This document shows, one piece after another, positions 37,908-47,912 of a DNA stretch of 64,000 nt. Made by a program: the position numbers and the translations under genes. This stretch comes from Endozoicomonas sp. Mp262 (GTDB lineage Bacteria; Pseudomonadota; Gammaproteobacteria; Pseudomonadales; Endozoicomonadaceae): the NCBI RefSeq assembly GCF_025643335.1, contig NZ_CP092489.1, positions 3,482,501 to 3,546,500 of the forward strand. The letters run 5' to 3'. The notes under the pieces were generated by a model that did not search any database, was not told where the DNA came from, and was given only the letters and a program-made list of their open reading frames with translations. Numbering within the stretch: position 1 is the stretch's first letter; each line of letters starts with the position of its first letter.

Positions 37908-39065
37908 ATGTCTAAATTGACTGTTAGCGCCAAAACCAATCTGCTGGGTTTGTCCAGGGAAAAAATGGAGACTTTTTTTGTCAGTATTGGCGAGAAAAAG
38001 TTCAGGGCGCAGCAGATGTTGAAGTGGATTCACCATAACGGGGTGGGTGACTTCGATGAGATGAGTAATATCAGCAAGGCCTTAAGGGAACGCTTAAAGG
38101 ATATCGCTGAAATCCGGGGGCCTGAAGTGGTGAGCAGCCACTTTTCCGAGGATGGTACCTGTAAGTGGGTGATAAGGGTTGCCAGTGGTAGCTGTGTAGA
38201 AACCGTTTATATCCCTGATGGCAAGCGAGGTACTTTATGCGTGTCGTCCCAGGCGGGTTGCGCGCTGGATTGCAGCTTTTGTTCCACAGGTAAGCAAGGG
38301 TTTAACTCTGACCTTACGGTGGCTGAAATTATTGGACAGGTTTGGGTGGCGGCAAAACACTTTGGCAATGTCCCTGCCAAAATGGATCGTTCCATTACCA
38401 ATGTGGTGATGATGGGAATGGGAGAGCCACTGCTTAACTTTGATAATGTCGTGGATGCCATGAACCTGATGATGGATGATCTGGGCTATGGCCTGTCAAA
38501 ACGTCGTGTCACCCTCAGCACATCGGGGGTTGTACCTGCCCTGAGAAAACTGGGCTCGGTGACGGATGCCTCTTTGGCGATTTCTCTTCATGCCCCGAAT
38601 AATGCCCTGCGGGATAAGCTGGTTCCCATTAACAAGAAATACCCTCTGGAAGAGCTTCTGGATGCCACGGCAGAGTATATGGGGGGGCTGTCGGATAAAA
38701 GCCGGGTGGTCACTATCGAGTATACCTTGCTGGCTGGAGTCAATGACCAGCCTGAGCATGCGAAGCAGATGGCCAGGCTGCTTAAAAATACACCGTGTAA
38801 AATTAATCTGATTCCCTTTAATCCATTCCCTTATTCCGGATATGAGCGTCCCAGTAACAATGCGGTCAGACGCTTCCAGGAGTTACTTGCACAGGCAGGC
38901 TATAACACAACGGTGCGTAAAACCCGGGGCGATGACATTGATGCGGCCTGTGGTCAGCTGGTGGGTCAGGTCAATGACCGGACCCGGCGAAGTGCCCGTT
39001 ATATAGAGGCCAGGCAGCTGGATTCCACTCAGGATGTGCCGACTATAAAAAAAGGGGCAGCATAG
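37908..39065 (+). CDS. rlmN: 23S rRNA/tRNA adenine-C2 methyltransferase RlmN
   Basis: 385 aa from the ATG at 37908 ([15 protein letters not shown]), with GAGGT upstream; an open frame starts right after ndk at 37851. It is a radical S-adenosylmethionine enzyme: the 4Fe-4S motif is [23 protein letters not shown] and the late cysteine segment [14 protein letters not shown] are also present. It methylates A2503 of 23S rRNA and A37 of some tRNAs. As an Fe-S enzyme it fits its place after the isc cluster. Confidence 0.96.
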   Translation: MSKLTVSAKTNLLGLSREKMETFFVSIGEKKFRAQQMLKWIHHNGVGDFDEMSNISKALRERLKDIAEIRGPEVVSSHFSEDGTCKWVIRVASGSCVETVYIPDGKRGTLCVSSQAGCALDCSFCSTGKQGFNSDLTVAEIIGQVWVAAKHFGNVPAKMDRSITNVVMMGMGEPLLNFDNVVDAMNLMMDDLGYGLSKRRVTLSTSGVVPALRKLGSVTDASLAISLHAPNNALRDKLVPINKKYPLEELLDATAEYMGGLSDKSRVVTIEYTLLAGVNDQPEHAKQMARLLKNTPCKINLIPFNPFPYSGYERPSNNAVRRFQELLAQAGYNTTVRKTRGDDIDAACGQLVGQVNDRTRRSARYIEARQLDSTQDVPTIKKGAA

Positions 39066-39084
39066 CCATTAGCAGGAGCTACCA

Positions 39085-39843
39085 ATGAGGTCAAGACAGG
39101 GCCTGGTTGTATATGCTTTAACGATTTTACTGGTGGGTTGTATCAGTCACTCCCCATCGGTGCCCAATGGGCAGGGCAAAGCCGTTGATAATTATATGAA
39201 CCTTGCCAAGGGTTATATTCAGGAAGGCTATATTGAGAAAGCCGTGAAACCCCTGAATCGAGCGCTGGAGATTGAGCCGCGTTCCTCTGACGTCCATGGT
39301 ATGCTCGGGCTGGTTTACCAACTGCAGGGGGAAACACGCCTGGCAGAAAAGTCCTTTAAAAAAGCGCTATCCTATAACTCCGGGGCAGCAGAAGTTCGCA
39401 ACAACTACGGTGCGTTTTTGTTTTCCCGGGGGCGACTGGATGATGCCTATCGCGAATTTTCAAAAGCGGCAGAAAACATTGATTATGAGAAGCGAAGCCG
39501 GGCTTATGAAAATATGGGTGTTGTGGCCCATAAGCAAGGCAACCTGGTTTCTGCCCAGGCGCATTTTGAAAAGTCCCTGAGACTTAACAGTAATTTACCC
39601 CGTGCCCGCCTTGAACTTGCGACAGTGCTGCATAAAAGTGGTGATTATGGCAAGGCATGGGCACATTATCTGATGTTTGCCAAGCAGGCACGTCAGAACT
39701 CCCAAAGCCTTTGGTTAGGCGTTCAGTTGGCACGTGTCAATGGCGACAAAAATGCAGCGGCCAGTTACGGCCTACAACTGGAGCGTTTGTTTCCGGGGTC
39801 AAAGGAGTTACAAGCATATCGGAGCCTGGTAAGGCATGAATAG
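39085..39843 (+). CDS. pilW: Type IV pilus stability lipoprotein PilW/PilF
   Basis: A 252-aa outer-membrane lipoprotein: the signal sequence ends in the lipobox LVGC at residue 19. Tetratricopeptide repeats follow (KPLNRALEIEPRSSDVHGML, LAEKSFKKALSYNSG, LVSAQAHFEKSLRLNSN). The family helps the PilQ secretin form in type IV pilus biogenesis. CAGGAG precedes the start. The gene overlaps rodZ by 8 bases, so the two are probably co-translated. Confidence 0.9.
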   Translation: MRSRQGLVVYALTILLVGCISHSPSVPNGQGKAVDNYMNLAKGYIQEGYIEKAVKPLNRALEIEPRSSDVHGMLGLVYQLQGETRLAEKSFKKALSYNSGAAEVRNNYGAFLFSRGRLDDAYREFSKAAENIDYEKRSRAYENMGVVAHKQGNLVSAQAHFEKSLRLNSNLPRARLELATVLHKSGDYGKAWAHYLMFAKQARQNSQSLWLGVQLARVNGDKNAAASYGLQLERLFPGSKELQAYRSLVRHE

Positions 39844-40801
39844 TGATAGAGAAACAGGTACAGGAAACGTTCAATTGGATGCTGATTTTTCCTGGGACTG
39901 TCTGGCTCGGGTCAGAGAAGAGAAGGGTCTTTCTATCGAGGATGTGGCTCGTAAACTTAAAATTACGGAATCTTATGTTGCGGCCTTGGAAAAGGGAGAC
40001 TTCAAACAGTTTCCTGCGATAGCTTTTGCCCGTGGTTATATAAAAAACTATGCCCGGTTGCTGGGTTTGGATGCCGAGGTACTGGCGGCAAGTGTTGTTG
40101 ATTCAGCACCTGCGGTCTCTCGCGACCGGCTGGGTTTTGGTCAGAAGTTGGAGCGTTCCACGGTAAGGTCATCCTCATTACTTCGCTACGCAGCAACGAT
40201 TGTTTCGGTATTGTTAATATCCTTTCTGAGCTACTACTGGTGGAATGGCAGTAAGGAGAACAGGCTATTTTCAACCTGGTCAGAAAGCACTGTCGCTGTG
40301 GTTCAGGCGGACGCAGAGGAAGAAGTTTCTGCTGATGATGCCGCTGATGAGTCGTCAGTAACCCACAGCTCCACTGAAACCGGTTCTGCGGATACCGCAG
40401 ATAACACGGCTGAAACAAAAGACCAGGATCCTATTGAAGAATCCGCAGAAGCTTCGATGGCACTGGCTGAGAATGAGGATGTGACTGAAGTGGAGGAGGT
40501 TGTGGCCAGCTCTGAAGCCAGTGAACACCCTCTAGAGCGCGCGCACCTTTATATCCGCTTTAAGGAAGATTGCTGGATGGAGGTGAAGGATCTGTCGGGT
40601 AATGTAGTGGTGGCCGGTTTGAAAAAAGCGGGCAGTGAGCTGGATCTGGAAACACCCAGCTCCGTCAAGCTCAGGCTGGGCAATGCGCCGGGGGTGGAAC
40701 TGATTAAGTTTGCCGGTGAAACCATTGATATGTCGGCTCAACAGTTAAGAAAAGGGAAAAAGGTGGCCAGGCTGACGTTGAATGCCTACGAGCAGAGTTA
40801 G
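39836..40801 (+). CDS. rodZ: Cell-shape protein RodZ
   Basis: 321 aa. The cytoplasmic helix-turn-helix domain (REEKGLSIEDVARKLKITESYVAALEKGDF, residues about 26-56) binds MreB in the family. A single membrane helix lies near residues 119-138 (LLRYAATIVSVLLISFLSYY). A long acidic, Ser/Thr/Ala-rich periplasmic linker leads to the C-terminal beta-domain (HLYIRFKEDCWMEVKD to the end). RodZ ties MreB to the wall-elongation machinery. In relatives ispG follows directly; here it does not. Confidence 0.93.
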   Translation: MNSDRETGTGNVQLDADFSWDCLARVREEKGLSIEDVARKLKITESYVAALEKGDFKQFPAIAFARGYIKNYARLLGLDAEVLAASVVDSAPAVSRDRLGFGQKLERSTVRSSSLLRYAATIVSVLLISFLSYYWWNGSKENRLFSTWSESTVAVVQADAEEEVSADDAADESSVTHSSTETGSADTADNTAETKDQDPIEESAEASMALAENEDVTEVEEVVASSEASEHPLERAHLYIRFKEDCWMEVKDLSGNVVVAGLKKAGSELDLETPSSVKLRLGNAPGVELIKFAGETIDMSAQQLRKGKKVARLTLNAYEQS

Positions 40802-40926
40802 GAGAGTGGGTCAAAGGTGTGTTTTTGCATAAATTGTCGTTTTATGGATACCCAATATCTTGCGGATATAAGAAATGTTGCCGGATAATACTTGGGTATT
40901 GTGTAATATCCGATATTACTTGGTTG

Positions 40927-40947
40927 ATGCTTAGTAAAGCTAAGCAT
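40927..40947. repeat. Short perfect palindrome after rodZ
   Basis: ATGCTTAG (40927-40934) and CTAAGCAT (40940-40947) flank five bases. There is no T-run. It lies at the left border of the segment that replaces ispG and could mark an insertion boundary or an operator for the ParA-like gene. Confidence 0.35.
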
Positions 40948-41081
40948 TAGTTCCTATGTCGTTCGCATTAAGTTTATCGAAGTGCATTAGCCCCACCCTT
41001 CGGCAAGGCCAGGATGAGCAGAGGTAGTGCGTTCTTTAATGCTTGGCGGCACTAGCATCAATCTTCAACTATGGAGTATTA

Positions 41082-42068
41082 ATGAAGATAATAAGTATTT
41101 TTAACAATAAAGGTGGTGTTGGTAAAACTACCTATATGTATCACATAGCACACCTGCTTGAGAAGAGGGGTAAATCTGTCCTAATTGTTGACTTGGACAG
41201 CCAGTGCAACTTATCAGCATACTCGTTATCAGATTCTGATTTAGAGCGTAGTTGGAAGCCAAGGGGTAACAGTATATGGAATGCTATTGAGCAAGTTTAT
41301 GAAGGTTTGGGTGATATACGAAAAAGAAGCCCTTCTTTAATCAGAAAAGAATATCCAAAACTACATATTGTTCCTGGTGATGTTCTGCTTAGTAATTATG
41401 AAGATTCACTTGGTGATACATGGAGCAGCGCAAAAGGTGGTAATGCTCCGGCATTAAGAGTTCAGTCTGCTATTTACCGATACATAAAATGGGGGGCTGA
41501 AAAAGTCGAAGCAGATGTGGTTATGCTTGATTTAGGACCTAACCTTGGAGCATTAAACAGAGCTGTACTCGGTGCAAGCGATTACTTTATAGTTCCAATG
41601 TCTCCTGATTTGTTCTCAATAAGAGGCACAAAGAATCTTGGAGCAAAGCTAGCCACCTGGCGCCGTGAGTGGGATCAGTGTAACTCAGCATCAACCAGTA
41701 ATATTGACCTACCGAAAGGGAAACCAACATTTCTTGGCTATGTAATGCAGCAACATAATGCGAGAAGAAATTCCGAAGGAATGACGCGAGGTTGGTCTAT
41801 CTTTGGAAGTAGAATTGAAGCTGCCGTTAGAGAAAACATCATTGATGTTCTTGGACCTCTAAATCAAGTTCATAATTGGGGTGATGACAATTGGAATATC
41901 GGAAAAATACCAAACCTTCATAGTTTAGTTCCGTATTCCCTTGAAGCTAAGAAACCTGTTTTTGACTGCAGATCAAGAGATGGATTGAATGGTGCCCATA
42001 TAACCACAGCGAAAAAATCTTCTCAGCATTTTGATCCGATTGTCCAGAAAATGCTGCGGGTGCTGTAG
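41082..42068 (+). CDS. Orphan ParA/Soj-like ATPase
   Basis: 328 aa from the ATG at 41082, preceded by GGAG. The deviant Walker A of ParA/MinD proteins is complete: NNKGGVGKTT, with signature Lys10 and P-loop Lys15. LIVDLDSQCNLS (Walker A') and VVMLDLGPNLGALNR (Walker B) follow. The C-terminal third (from about residue 200) is longer than in chromosomal ParA. There is no parB gene or obvious parS next to it, so a role in plasmid or chromosome partition is not supported here. It is more AT-rich than its neighbours and occupies the usual ispG position, which suggests horizontal gain. Confidence 0.8.
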   Translation: MKIISIFNNKGGVGKTTYMYHIAHLLEKRGKSVLIVDLDSQCNLSAYSLSDSDLERSWKPRGNSIWNAIEQVYEGLGDIRKRSPSLIRKEYPKLHIVPGDVLLSNYEDSLGDTWSSAKGGNAPALRVQSAIYRYIKWGAEKVEADVVMLDLGPNLGALNRAVLGASDYFIVPMSPDLFSIRGTKNLGAKLATWRREWDQCNSASTSNIDLPKGKPTFLGYVMQQHNARRNSEGMTRGWSIFGSRIEAAVRENIIDVLGPLNQVHNWGDDNWNIGKIPNLHSLVPYSLEAKKPVFDCRSRDGLNGAHITTAKKSSQHFDPIVQKMLRVL

Positions 42069-42435
42069 CTGGATAACAAATATAATTATTTACAGGTTCT
42101 CAAAATCCTACCTGAATCAAGGTGGGGTTCATTGATCGTTTACAGAGATTCTGTCTTTGGTTCACAGTGCTTCTACTCCCCCTGTGTCGGCATAGTTGCT
42201 ATAGAGTCTGTAGCCTGCGAAACAAGAAGCCTTTGAGGAGCAGTCATAAACCGCTTTGCTGACCAAAGAGCTGTTCGGAAGTAACTTCCCAATTCTCTCC
42301 GTACCTAAAACCTTGTAATCACCGCATCTCAAGGTATAGTTTGCCGTTTTACTGACTTATTCCAGAGCGGCAATCGCTTTTTGCAATAAAACCACCGCCT
42401 GGATGATTTAACAGGGATTTAGAGGAATTCTGAAC
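42069..42435. other. Non-coding segment between the ParA-like gene and hisS
   Basis: No convincing gene is visible in 367 bp. I looked for remains of ispG and found none in any frame. The last 100 bp probably hold the hisS promoter; GAGGAATT precedes the hisS TTG start. Confidence 0.5.
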
Positions 42436-43713
42436 TTGGCTAAGCAACTCCAGGCCATTCGTGGAATGAATGATATTCTGCCAGAACAAACGCCCACCTG
42501 GCGCTACCTTGAAGATAAGGTCAGGGCGTTGCTGACGGCTTACTGTTACCGTGAAATCAGAACCCCCACGGTTGAGTCATCGGCGGTGTTTAGCCGTGGA
42601 ATTGGTGCGGGTACTGATATTGTTGAAAAGGAAATGTATACCTTTCAGGACCGTAATGGCGATAGCCTGTCTTTGCGTCCTGAAGCTACGGCGGGGTGTG
42701 TGAGAGCCGGTATAGAACACGGGTTGCTGTTTAATCAGGTGCAGCGGCTCTGGACCATGGGGCCTATGTTCAGGCATGAGCGTCCTCAAAAAGGACGTTA
42801 CCGGCAGTTTCATCAGGTCAGTGTTGAGGCCTTTGGTATGAAAGGGCCTGATATTGATGCCGAGCTGATTCTGCTAACCGCCCGGCTTTGGAAAGAGCTT
42901 GGCCTGGCTTCCCATGTTACACTGGAGCTGAATACTCTGGGCACCCTTGAGGCACGCCAGAAGTACCGTACTGACCTGGTTGCTTATCTATCCCGTTTTG
43001 AAGCGGAGCTGGATGAAGACAGCCGCAGGCGGCTGACCATCAACCCCCTCCGTATTCTGGATAGTAAGGATGAGAATACCCGGAAAATTGTAGCGGATGC
43101 GCCTGTGCTTCAGGATTACCTGGATGAAGAATCAAAGGAACACTTTGATGGCTTGTGCCAGAGACTTCAGGATGCAGGCATTAACTATAAAGTGAATCCA
43201 AGGCTGGTGAGAGGTCTGGATTACTATAGCCGAACCGTGTTTGAATGGGTCACTGACAGCCTTGGTGCCCAGGGCACGGTCTGTGCCGGGGGGCGTTACG
43301 ATGCGCTGGTTGAACTGCTAGGAGGCAAGGCAACACCGGCTGTGGGTTTTGCCATGGGTCTTGAAAGACTGGTATTGATGCTGGAGAGCCTTGATCTGGT
43401 ACCGGCTCCTGTATCACAATCAGTGGATGTTGCCCTGGTTTCCATGGGGGCCGGGGAAAAATTGATGCCATTGGTTGAGCAAATACGGGATAGCTGGCCT
43501 GAGCTGCGTATGCTGGTAGACTGTAGTGGCGGGGGCTTTAAAGGTCAAATGAAGAGGGCCGATCGTAGTGGTGCCCACTATGCACTGATCATTGGTCACG
43601 ATGAACTGGACGCCGGCGTGATTACTGTCAAGTCCCTGAGGGATGACACACCTCAGAGTCAGGTTGCTGTAGCTGAGCTGGTGGATTATCTGAAAACACG
43701 TATTCAGGAGTAA
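42436..43713 (+). CDS. hisS: Histidyl-tRNA synthetase
   Basis: 425 aa with a TTG start at 42436 ([18 protein letters not shown]) and GAGGAA upstream. A class II synthetase: motif 2 is [18 protein letters not shown]. The histidine-specific segments are [13 protein letters not shown] and the motif 3 region [14 protein letters not shown]. The C-terminal anticodon-binding domain starts near residue 325. yfgM starts 3 bases after its stop. Confidence 0.97.
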   Translation: MAKQLQAIRGMNDILPEQTPTWRYLEDKVRALLTAYCYREIRTPTVESSAVFSRGIGAGTDIVEKEMYTFQDRNGDSLSLRPEATAGCVRAGIEHGLLFNQVQRLWTMGPMFRHERPQKGRYRQFHQVSVEAFGMKGPDIDAELILLTARLWKELGLASHVTLELNTLGTLEARQKYRTDLVAYLSRFEAELDEDSRRRLTINPLRILDSKDENTRKIVADAPVLQDYLDEESKEHFDGLCQRLQDAGINYKVNPRLVRGLDYYSRTVFEWVTDSLGAQGTVCAGGRYDALVELLGGKATPAVGFAMGLERLVLMLESLDLVPAPVSQSVDVALVSMGAGEKLMPLVEQIRDSWPELRMLVDCSGGGFKGQMKRADRSGAHYALIIGHDELDAGVITVKSLRDDTPQSQVAVAELVDYLKTRIQE

Positions 43714-43716
43714 GCA

Positions 43717-44391
43717 GTGAGTTACGATTCAGATGAAGAACAGGTAGAACAACTTAAACGCCTGTGGAAAGAGTATGGGCAGCCTGTCATCGTCGGTGTG
43801 CTGATTACCCTGGTTGGTGTTTTTGGTTATAAAGCCTGGCAAAAGAATCAGTATGAAAATGCGGTGGCTGCCTCCCAGCTATACCAGAATCTGCTGGATA
43901 CGGTGGGTCAGGTGGCGGGTGGTGACCTGAGTGAAGAACAGGAATCAACCATGACCCATGTGGTTGATACGCTTCAGAAGGATTACAGTGGCAGCCGTTA
44001 TGCGGCCATGGCGACATTATTCCTGGTACAGCAGCAAGTCAGGGACAATGAGCTGGATAAGGCGGAAAAGTCCCTGAACTGGATTCTGGAACAGAAGCCT
44101 GATCCTGAGGTCAATGCGCTAACCAGGATTCGCCTGGCCCGGGTATTACTTGCGCAGCCTGACAGCAAAGCGCAAAAGGCGCTGGATATTCTTGGCTCCC
44201 TGAAACCGGGGGACAAGTCTTTTGTAGCCAGTGTGGAGTCAGCCAGGGGCGATGCCTATCTGGCGCTTGGACAGCAGAAAAAGGCTCAGGAAGCTTACCA
44301 AAAGGCATTGGATTCCAGTCAGGCTGAGGGGCGACCAAGGCCTTTGCTGCAACTGAAATTGGATGATCTGGCACTGCCACAAGAGGGCTAA
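43717..44391 (+). CDS. yfgM: Tetratricopeptide-like membrane protein YfgM
   Basis: 224 aa with a GTG start preceded by CAGGAG. It has a cytoplasmic N-terminus (SDEEQVEQLKRLWKEYGQP), one membrane helix (about residues 24-41) and a periplasmic helical-repeat domain (family DUF2133/TPR_21). YfgM associates with SecYEG and PpiD as a periplasmic chaperone helper and is encoded next to bamB in many gammaproteobacteria, as here. Confidence 0.92.
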   Translation: MSYDSDEEQVEQLKRLWKEYGQPVIVGVLITLVGVFGYKAWQKNQYENAVAASQLYQNLLDTVGQVAGGDLSEEQESTMTHVVDTLQKDYSGSRYAAMATLFLVQQQVRDNELDKAEKSLNWILEQKPDPEVNALTRIRLARVLLAQPDSKAQKALDILGSLKPGDKSFVASVESARGDAYLALGQQKKAQEAYQKALDSSQAEGRPRPLLQLKLDDLALPQEG

Positions 44392-44395
44392 AGGG

Positions 44396-45553
44396 ATGGA
44401 AAGGTTTTTCAGGGTGCTATTGCTGGGAGTCCTGGTTTCAGGTATTTCAGCATGTAGCCTGTTCAGTTCGGATGATGAAGTCGTTCGTACGCCAAAGGCA
44501 CTGACCACTATCAAGGAAGAGGCTGTTCAGTTAACTGAAGTCTGGTCCAGAAGTATTGGCAAGGGGGTTGATGGCCGGTATGAGCAGCTTATTCCGGTGG
44601 TTTCCGGGGAGGCTGTTTATGTTACTGATGCGGACGGTGTTATCTCAGCCTTCAACAGTAAGGATGGAAAGCCGCTGTGGAACAGGAAACTTGAGGTTCG
44701 GGTCGGGGGTGGCGTTAATGCTGGCTATGGCCAGGTGCTTCTTGGAACCCTGAACGGTGAAGTTATCGCCCTTGATGAGAAGGACGGCAGTGAACTCTGG
44801 AAAACCCGTGTTAGCAGTGAGATTTTATCGGCTCCGGTCACCGATGGTTCTTTTGTCCTTGTTAAAAGTATTGACGATAAGTTAACAGCCCTTGATGCCA
44901 AAACCGGTAAAACCCTGTGGCAGCAGGATACGCTACAGCCGGCGTTAACCTTGCGTGGTTCTTCTGCGCCGGTGATCGAACGGGAAGCGGTTTTTAGCGG
45001 TTACTCCAATGGTGATGCCAAGGCATTTCGCATGGAAAACGGCATGCCTCTCTGGTCGTCCAGGGTTGCCATTCCCAAAGGCAGTACTGAACTTGAGCGG
45101 ATGGTTGATATTGATAGCACGCCGCTGATTGTCGGGGATACTGTATTTCTTGTGAGCTACCAGGGCAACGTAGTTGCTTTGGATCTCTACAGTGGCCGGG
45201 TGCGCTGGTCTAAGGAAATGTCCAGTTACAAAGCAATGGCTGAAGGTTTTGGTTCTCTGTATATTACCGATCAGGATAGCTTCGTCAGCTCGCTGGATCA
45301 GCGAACCGGAGCTTCCAGCTGGCGGCAAGAGTCCCTGGAATACCGAGCTCTGACCGCTCCCGTCACTTTTAGCAGTTATGTCGTTGTGGGTGACTATCAG
45401 GGTTATCTGCACCTGCTTTCCCAGGTGGATGGTAGCCTGGCGGGGCGCTTTAAAGCAGGCTCTTCTGCTATAAAGGCTCAGCCGGTAGCAGATAATGATA
45501 TGCTGTTTGTATTGAATGCTGATGGTAAGTTAATGGCGTTGAAAAAACGCTAG
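44396..45553 (+). CDS. bamB: Outer-membrane assembly lipoprotein BamB
   Basis: About 385 aa from the ATG at 44396 (MERFFRVLLLG). The lipobox is SGISAC, cysteine near residue 20. The body is an eight-bladed PQQ-type beta-propeller with repeated segments such as ALDEKDGSELWKTRV, ALDAKTGKTLWQQD and ALDLYSGRVRWSKEM. BamB helps the BAM complex insert beta-barrel proteins in the outer membrane. It starts 4 bases after yfgM. Confidence 0.96.
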   Translation: MERFFRVLLLGVLVSGISACSLFSSDDEVVRTPKALTTIKEEAVQLTEVWSRSIGKGVDGRYEQLIPVVSGEAVYVTDADGVISAFNSKDGKPLWNRKLEVRVGGGVNAGYGQVLLGTLNGEVIALDEKDGSELWKTRVSSEILSAPVTDGSFVLVKSIDDKLTALDAKTGKTLWQQDTLQPALTLRGSSAPVIEREAVFSGYSNGDAKAFRMENGMPLWSSRVAIPKGSTELERMVDIDSTPLIVGDTVFLVSYQGNVVALDLYSGRVRWSKEMSSYKAMAEGFGSLYITDQDSFVSSLDQRTGASSWRQESLEYRALTAPVTFSSYVVVGDYQGYLHLLSQVDGSLAGRFKAGSSAIKAQPVADNDMLFVLNADGKLMALKKR

Positions 45554-45576
45554 CCTAGCCAAATCAGTGATTGGAT

Positions 45577-45607
45577 CGGGTTGTGGCCTGGGTCACAGCC
45601 CGATTTT
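45577..45607 (+). terminator. Terminator after bamB
   Basis: CGGGTTGTG (45577-45585) pairs with CACAGCCCG (45594-45602), one G-T pair, and is followed by ATTTTC. It would end the hisS-yfgM-bamB transcript and leave der to its own promoter. Confidence 0.75.
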
Positions 45608-45712
45608 CTATTTATGCCTACTCTATCTTGTGGCTGTTCTTAATATTCAATGGTTTTGATGATCCACAGATAGCTGTACTGCCGTTTTTTGTTGTTTAGT
45701 TGTAGATAAATC

Positions 45713-47131
45713 ATGACTCCTGTAATTGCTCTGGTGGGCAGACCCAATGTTGGCAAATCCACCTTGTTTAACCGTTTGACCCGTTCCCGGGATGCTCTGG
45801 TGGCCAATGTTGCGGGCTTAACGCGAGACCGTAAGTATGGTGAGGGCAAACTGGGGGCCAAGCCTTATATCGTCGTTGATACGGGAGGAATCAGTGGCGA
45901 TGAGGAAGGCATTGACTTTGCCATGGCAGAGCAGTCCCTGGCCGCTATTGAAGAAGCGGATATTGTGTTGTTTTTGGTGGATGCCCGTGCTGGCTTGACC
46001 GCTGCTGATGAAATGATTTCTGATCATTTAAGGCGACAGGGCAAGCAGTACCACCTGGTTCTCAATAAGGTGGATAATCTTGATGCGGATCAGGCTGAAA
46101 CGGATTTTGCCGCCCTGGGGGTTGGTAATGCCTACCATATTGCTGCCGTCCATGGCCGTGGCGTGCGCAATATGATTGATGATGTCATGGAGGACATTGC
46201 CCATGAAGCGGATGATGAGGAAGAGAACGCCGTTGATGCCCGGGGCATAAAAATCAGTATTGTCGGGCGCCCTAATGTGGGTAAGTCCACTCTGGTTAAC
46301 CGCCTGCTGGGAGAGGATCGGGTGGTGGTTTATGACCAGGCGGGAACCACCCGGGACAGTGTCTATATTCCTTACGAGCGATTTGGTCAGGAATACACCC
46401 TGATTGATACGGCCGGTGTCCGTCGCCGTGGCAAAATCAAGGAAGCCATTGAAAAATTTTCTGTGATCAAAACCCTGCAGGCCATAGAAGACGCCAATGT
46501 GGTGGTTATGGTTTTTGATGCCCGTGAGGGTATTGTTGACCAGGATCTTCATCTGCTTGGCTTTGTGCTGGAATCAGGTCGTGCGGTTGTGCTGGCTATT
46601 AATAAATGGGATGGTATGCAGGAGGATGAAAAAAAGCAGATTAAGGAAGAGTTAAGCCGCCGCTTGAACTTTATCAACTTCGCCCGTTTGCATATGATTT
46701 CTGCGAAACACGGTACGGGTGTTGGCCATTTATACGATTCCATTGAAGAGGCTTATGAATGTGCCACCCGCAAGCTGTCTACTAACCAGTTAACCCGAAT
46801 CCTGGAAGATGCCATCAGTGAGCACCAGCCTCCCCTGGTTCATGGTCGAAGAATCAAGCTCCGTTATTGCCATGCAGGTGGTATGAATCCACCGACCCTG
46901 GTGATCCATGGTAATCAGACCGACGCAGTGCCTAATGCCTATAAGCGTTATCTGGAAAACACCTATCGCAAGGTGTTGAAGATTATGGGTACTCCGATCC
47001 GGGTGGAGTTCCGTTCCGGCGAAAATCCATTTGAAGGCCGAAAGAATAAGCTTAATGATCGACAGCTAAAGAAAAAGCGTCGTCTGATGGAGCATGTTAA
47101 AAAGGCCAAGAAGAAAAGTAAAAACCGCTAA
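45713..47131 (+). CDS. der: Ribosome-biogenesis GTPase Der
   Basis: 472 aa with two GTPase domains in tandem, the hallmark of Der (EngA). The first P-loop is [12 protein letters not shown] (about residue 8) and the second [12 protein letters not shown] (about residue 185). Both have DTGG/DTAG switch-II motifs and NKVD/NKWD guanine motifs. The C-terminal KH-like domain ends in a strongly basic tail ([16 protein letters not shown] and beyond). It is needed for 50S subunit assembly. Confidence 0.97.
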   Translation: MTPVIALVGRPNVGKSTLFNRLTRSRDALVANVAGLTRDRKYGEGKLGAKPYIVVDTGGISGDEEGIDFAMAEQSLAAIEEADIVLFLVDARAGLTAADEMISDHLRRQGKQYHLVLNKVDNLDADQAETDFAALGVGNAYHIAAVHGRGVRNMIDDVMEDIAHEADDEEENAVDARGIKISIVGRPNVGKSTLVNRLLGEDRVVVYDQAGTTRDSVYIPYERFGQEYTLIDTAGVRRRGKIKEAIEKFSVIKTLQAIEDANVVVMVFDAREGIVDQDLHLLGFVLESGRAVVLAINKWDGMQEDEKKQIKEELSRRLNFINFARLHMISAKHGTGVGHLYDSIEEAYECATRKLSTNQLTRILEDAISEHQPPLVHGRRIKLRYCHAGGMNPPTLVIHGNQTDAVPNAYKRYLENTYRKVLKIMGTPIRVEFRSGENPFEGRKNKLNDRQLKKKRRLMEHVKKAKKKSKNR

Positions 47132-47137
47132 TTATCA

Positions 47138-47243
47138 GCTAAACCGCGCCAACTTAGAAAGTGCATGTTTTCTAATCCTTTGACTGGCGCGGTTTAGCAG
47201 CAGCTTCGCTGGATAAGCCAAATGCACATATCTGGTTTTTAAA
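47138..47243 (+). repeat. Dispersed hairpin repeat, copy 2
   Basis: A perfect 14-bp inverted repeat (47138-47151 against 47185-47198) with a 33-base loop. Its tail shares GCTTCGCT, AATGCACA, ATATC.GGTTTT and AAA with the minus-strand copy at 1411-1502. It begins 7 bases after the der stop. A second, unrelated hairpin follows at 47273-47299. Confidence 0.5.
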
Positions 47244-47912
47244 TGTACTGTGGTTTAGCAGAGTTACCGTAAATACCCGATTTTATGCCCTCCGGGTATA
47301 ACTGGAGAGGTAAGAAGTAATAATTGCCATAAACTAACAGAAGCTTCTTTGTCTATAGTAGTTGATTAACGGGTTAATAAGTTGCTTGGACATGATAAAG
47401 CAGCATCGGCAGTTATTTGAAAGAGGCAGGGCAGGTTATCTTTTTCTGTTGTTATTTTGTACTGTTATATTTTTTGCCGTTCGTCAGGCTTATGCGGGGA
47501 AAAACTATCCTTGGGGCAGTGAAGTAGAGACGAAAGTGTTGTGGAAGAGCAGAGTTGATTGCACTGAAAGCAGAGCTTTTGCTATGGAAAAACTTCGTGA
47601 AAAGCCCAGGATACTCCTTTTTAAAAACAGCGGTATTGAAGACAATGCAAGCTCTAAAGAGCAGCCGCAGGTTGCAGAACTGCAATATATTTCATCCACT
47701 AAGGATCGATCATTTTGGAATCGCAGGGGGAGTGGAATGTTTCAATATGTTGGCGCTGATAACACCCTGTATTTATTGTATATGGATAATTCAAAAGCTT
47801 TTAAGCGAGCTTATGAAAGTGATGCAATAGCAAAAGCGTGTCAGTGTAAAATAACCGCATGTGAAAAACTTCAGGGAATTCCTCCAGAGATCAATTGGGA
47901 TCATGTAGTCTA

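Noticed and set aside
41082-42068. Chromosomal ParA partition locus
   Set aside because: There is no parB, and the setting between rodZ and hisS is not the chromosomal parAB site near rsmG-mnmG.
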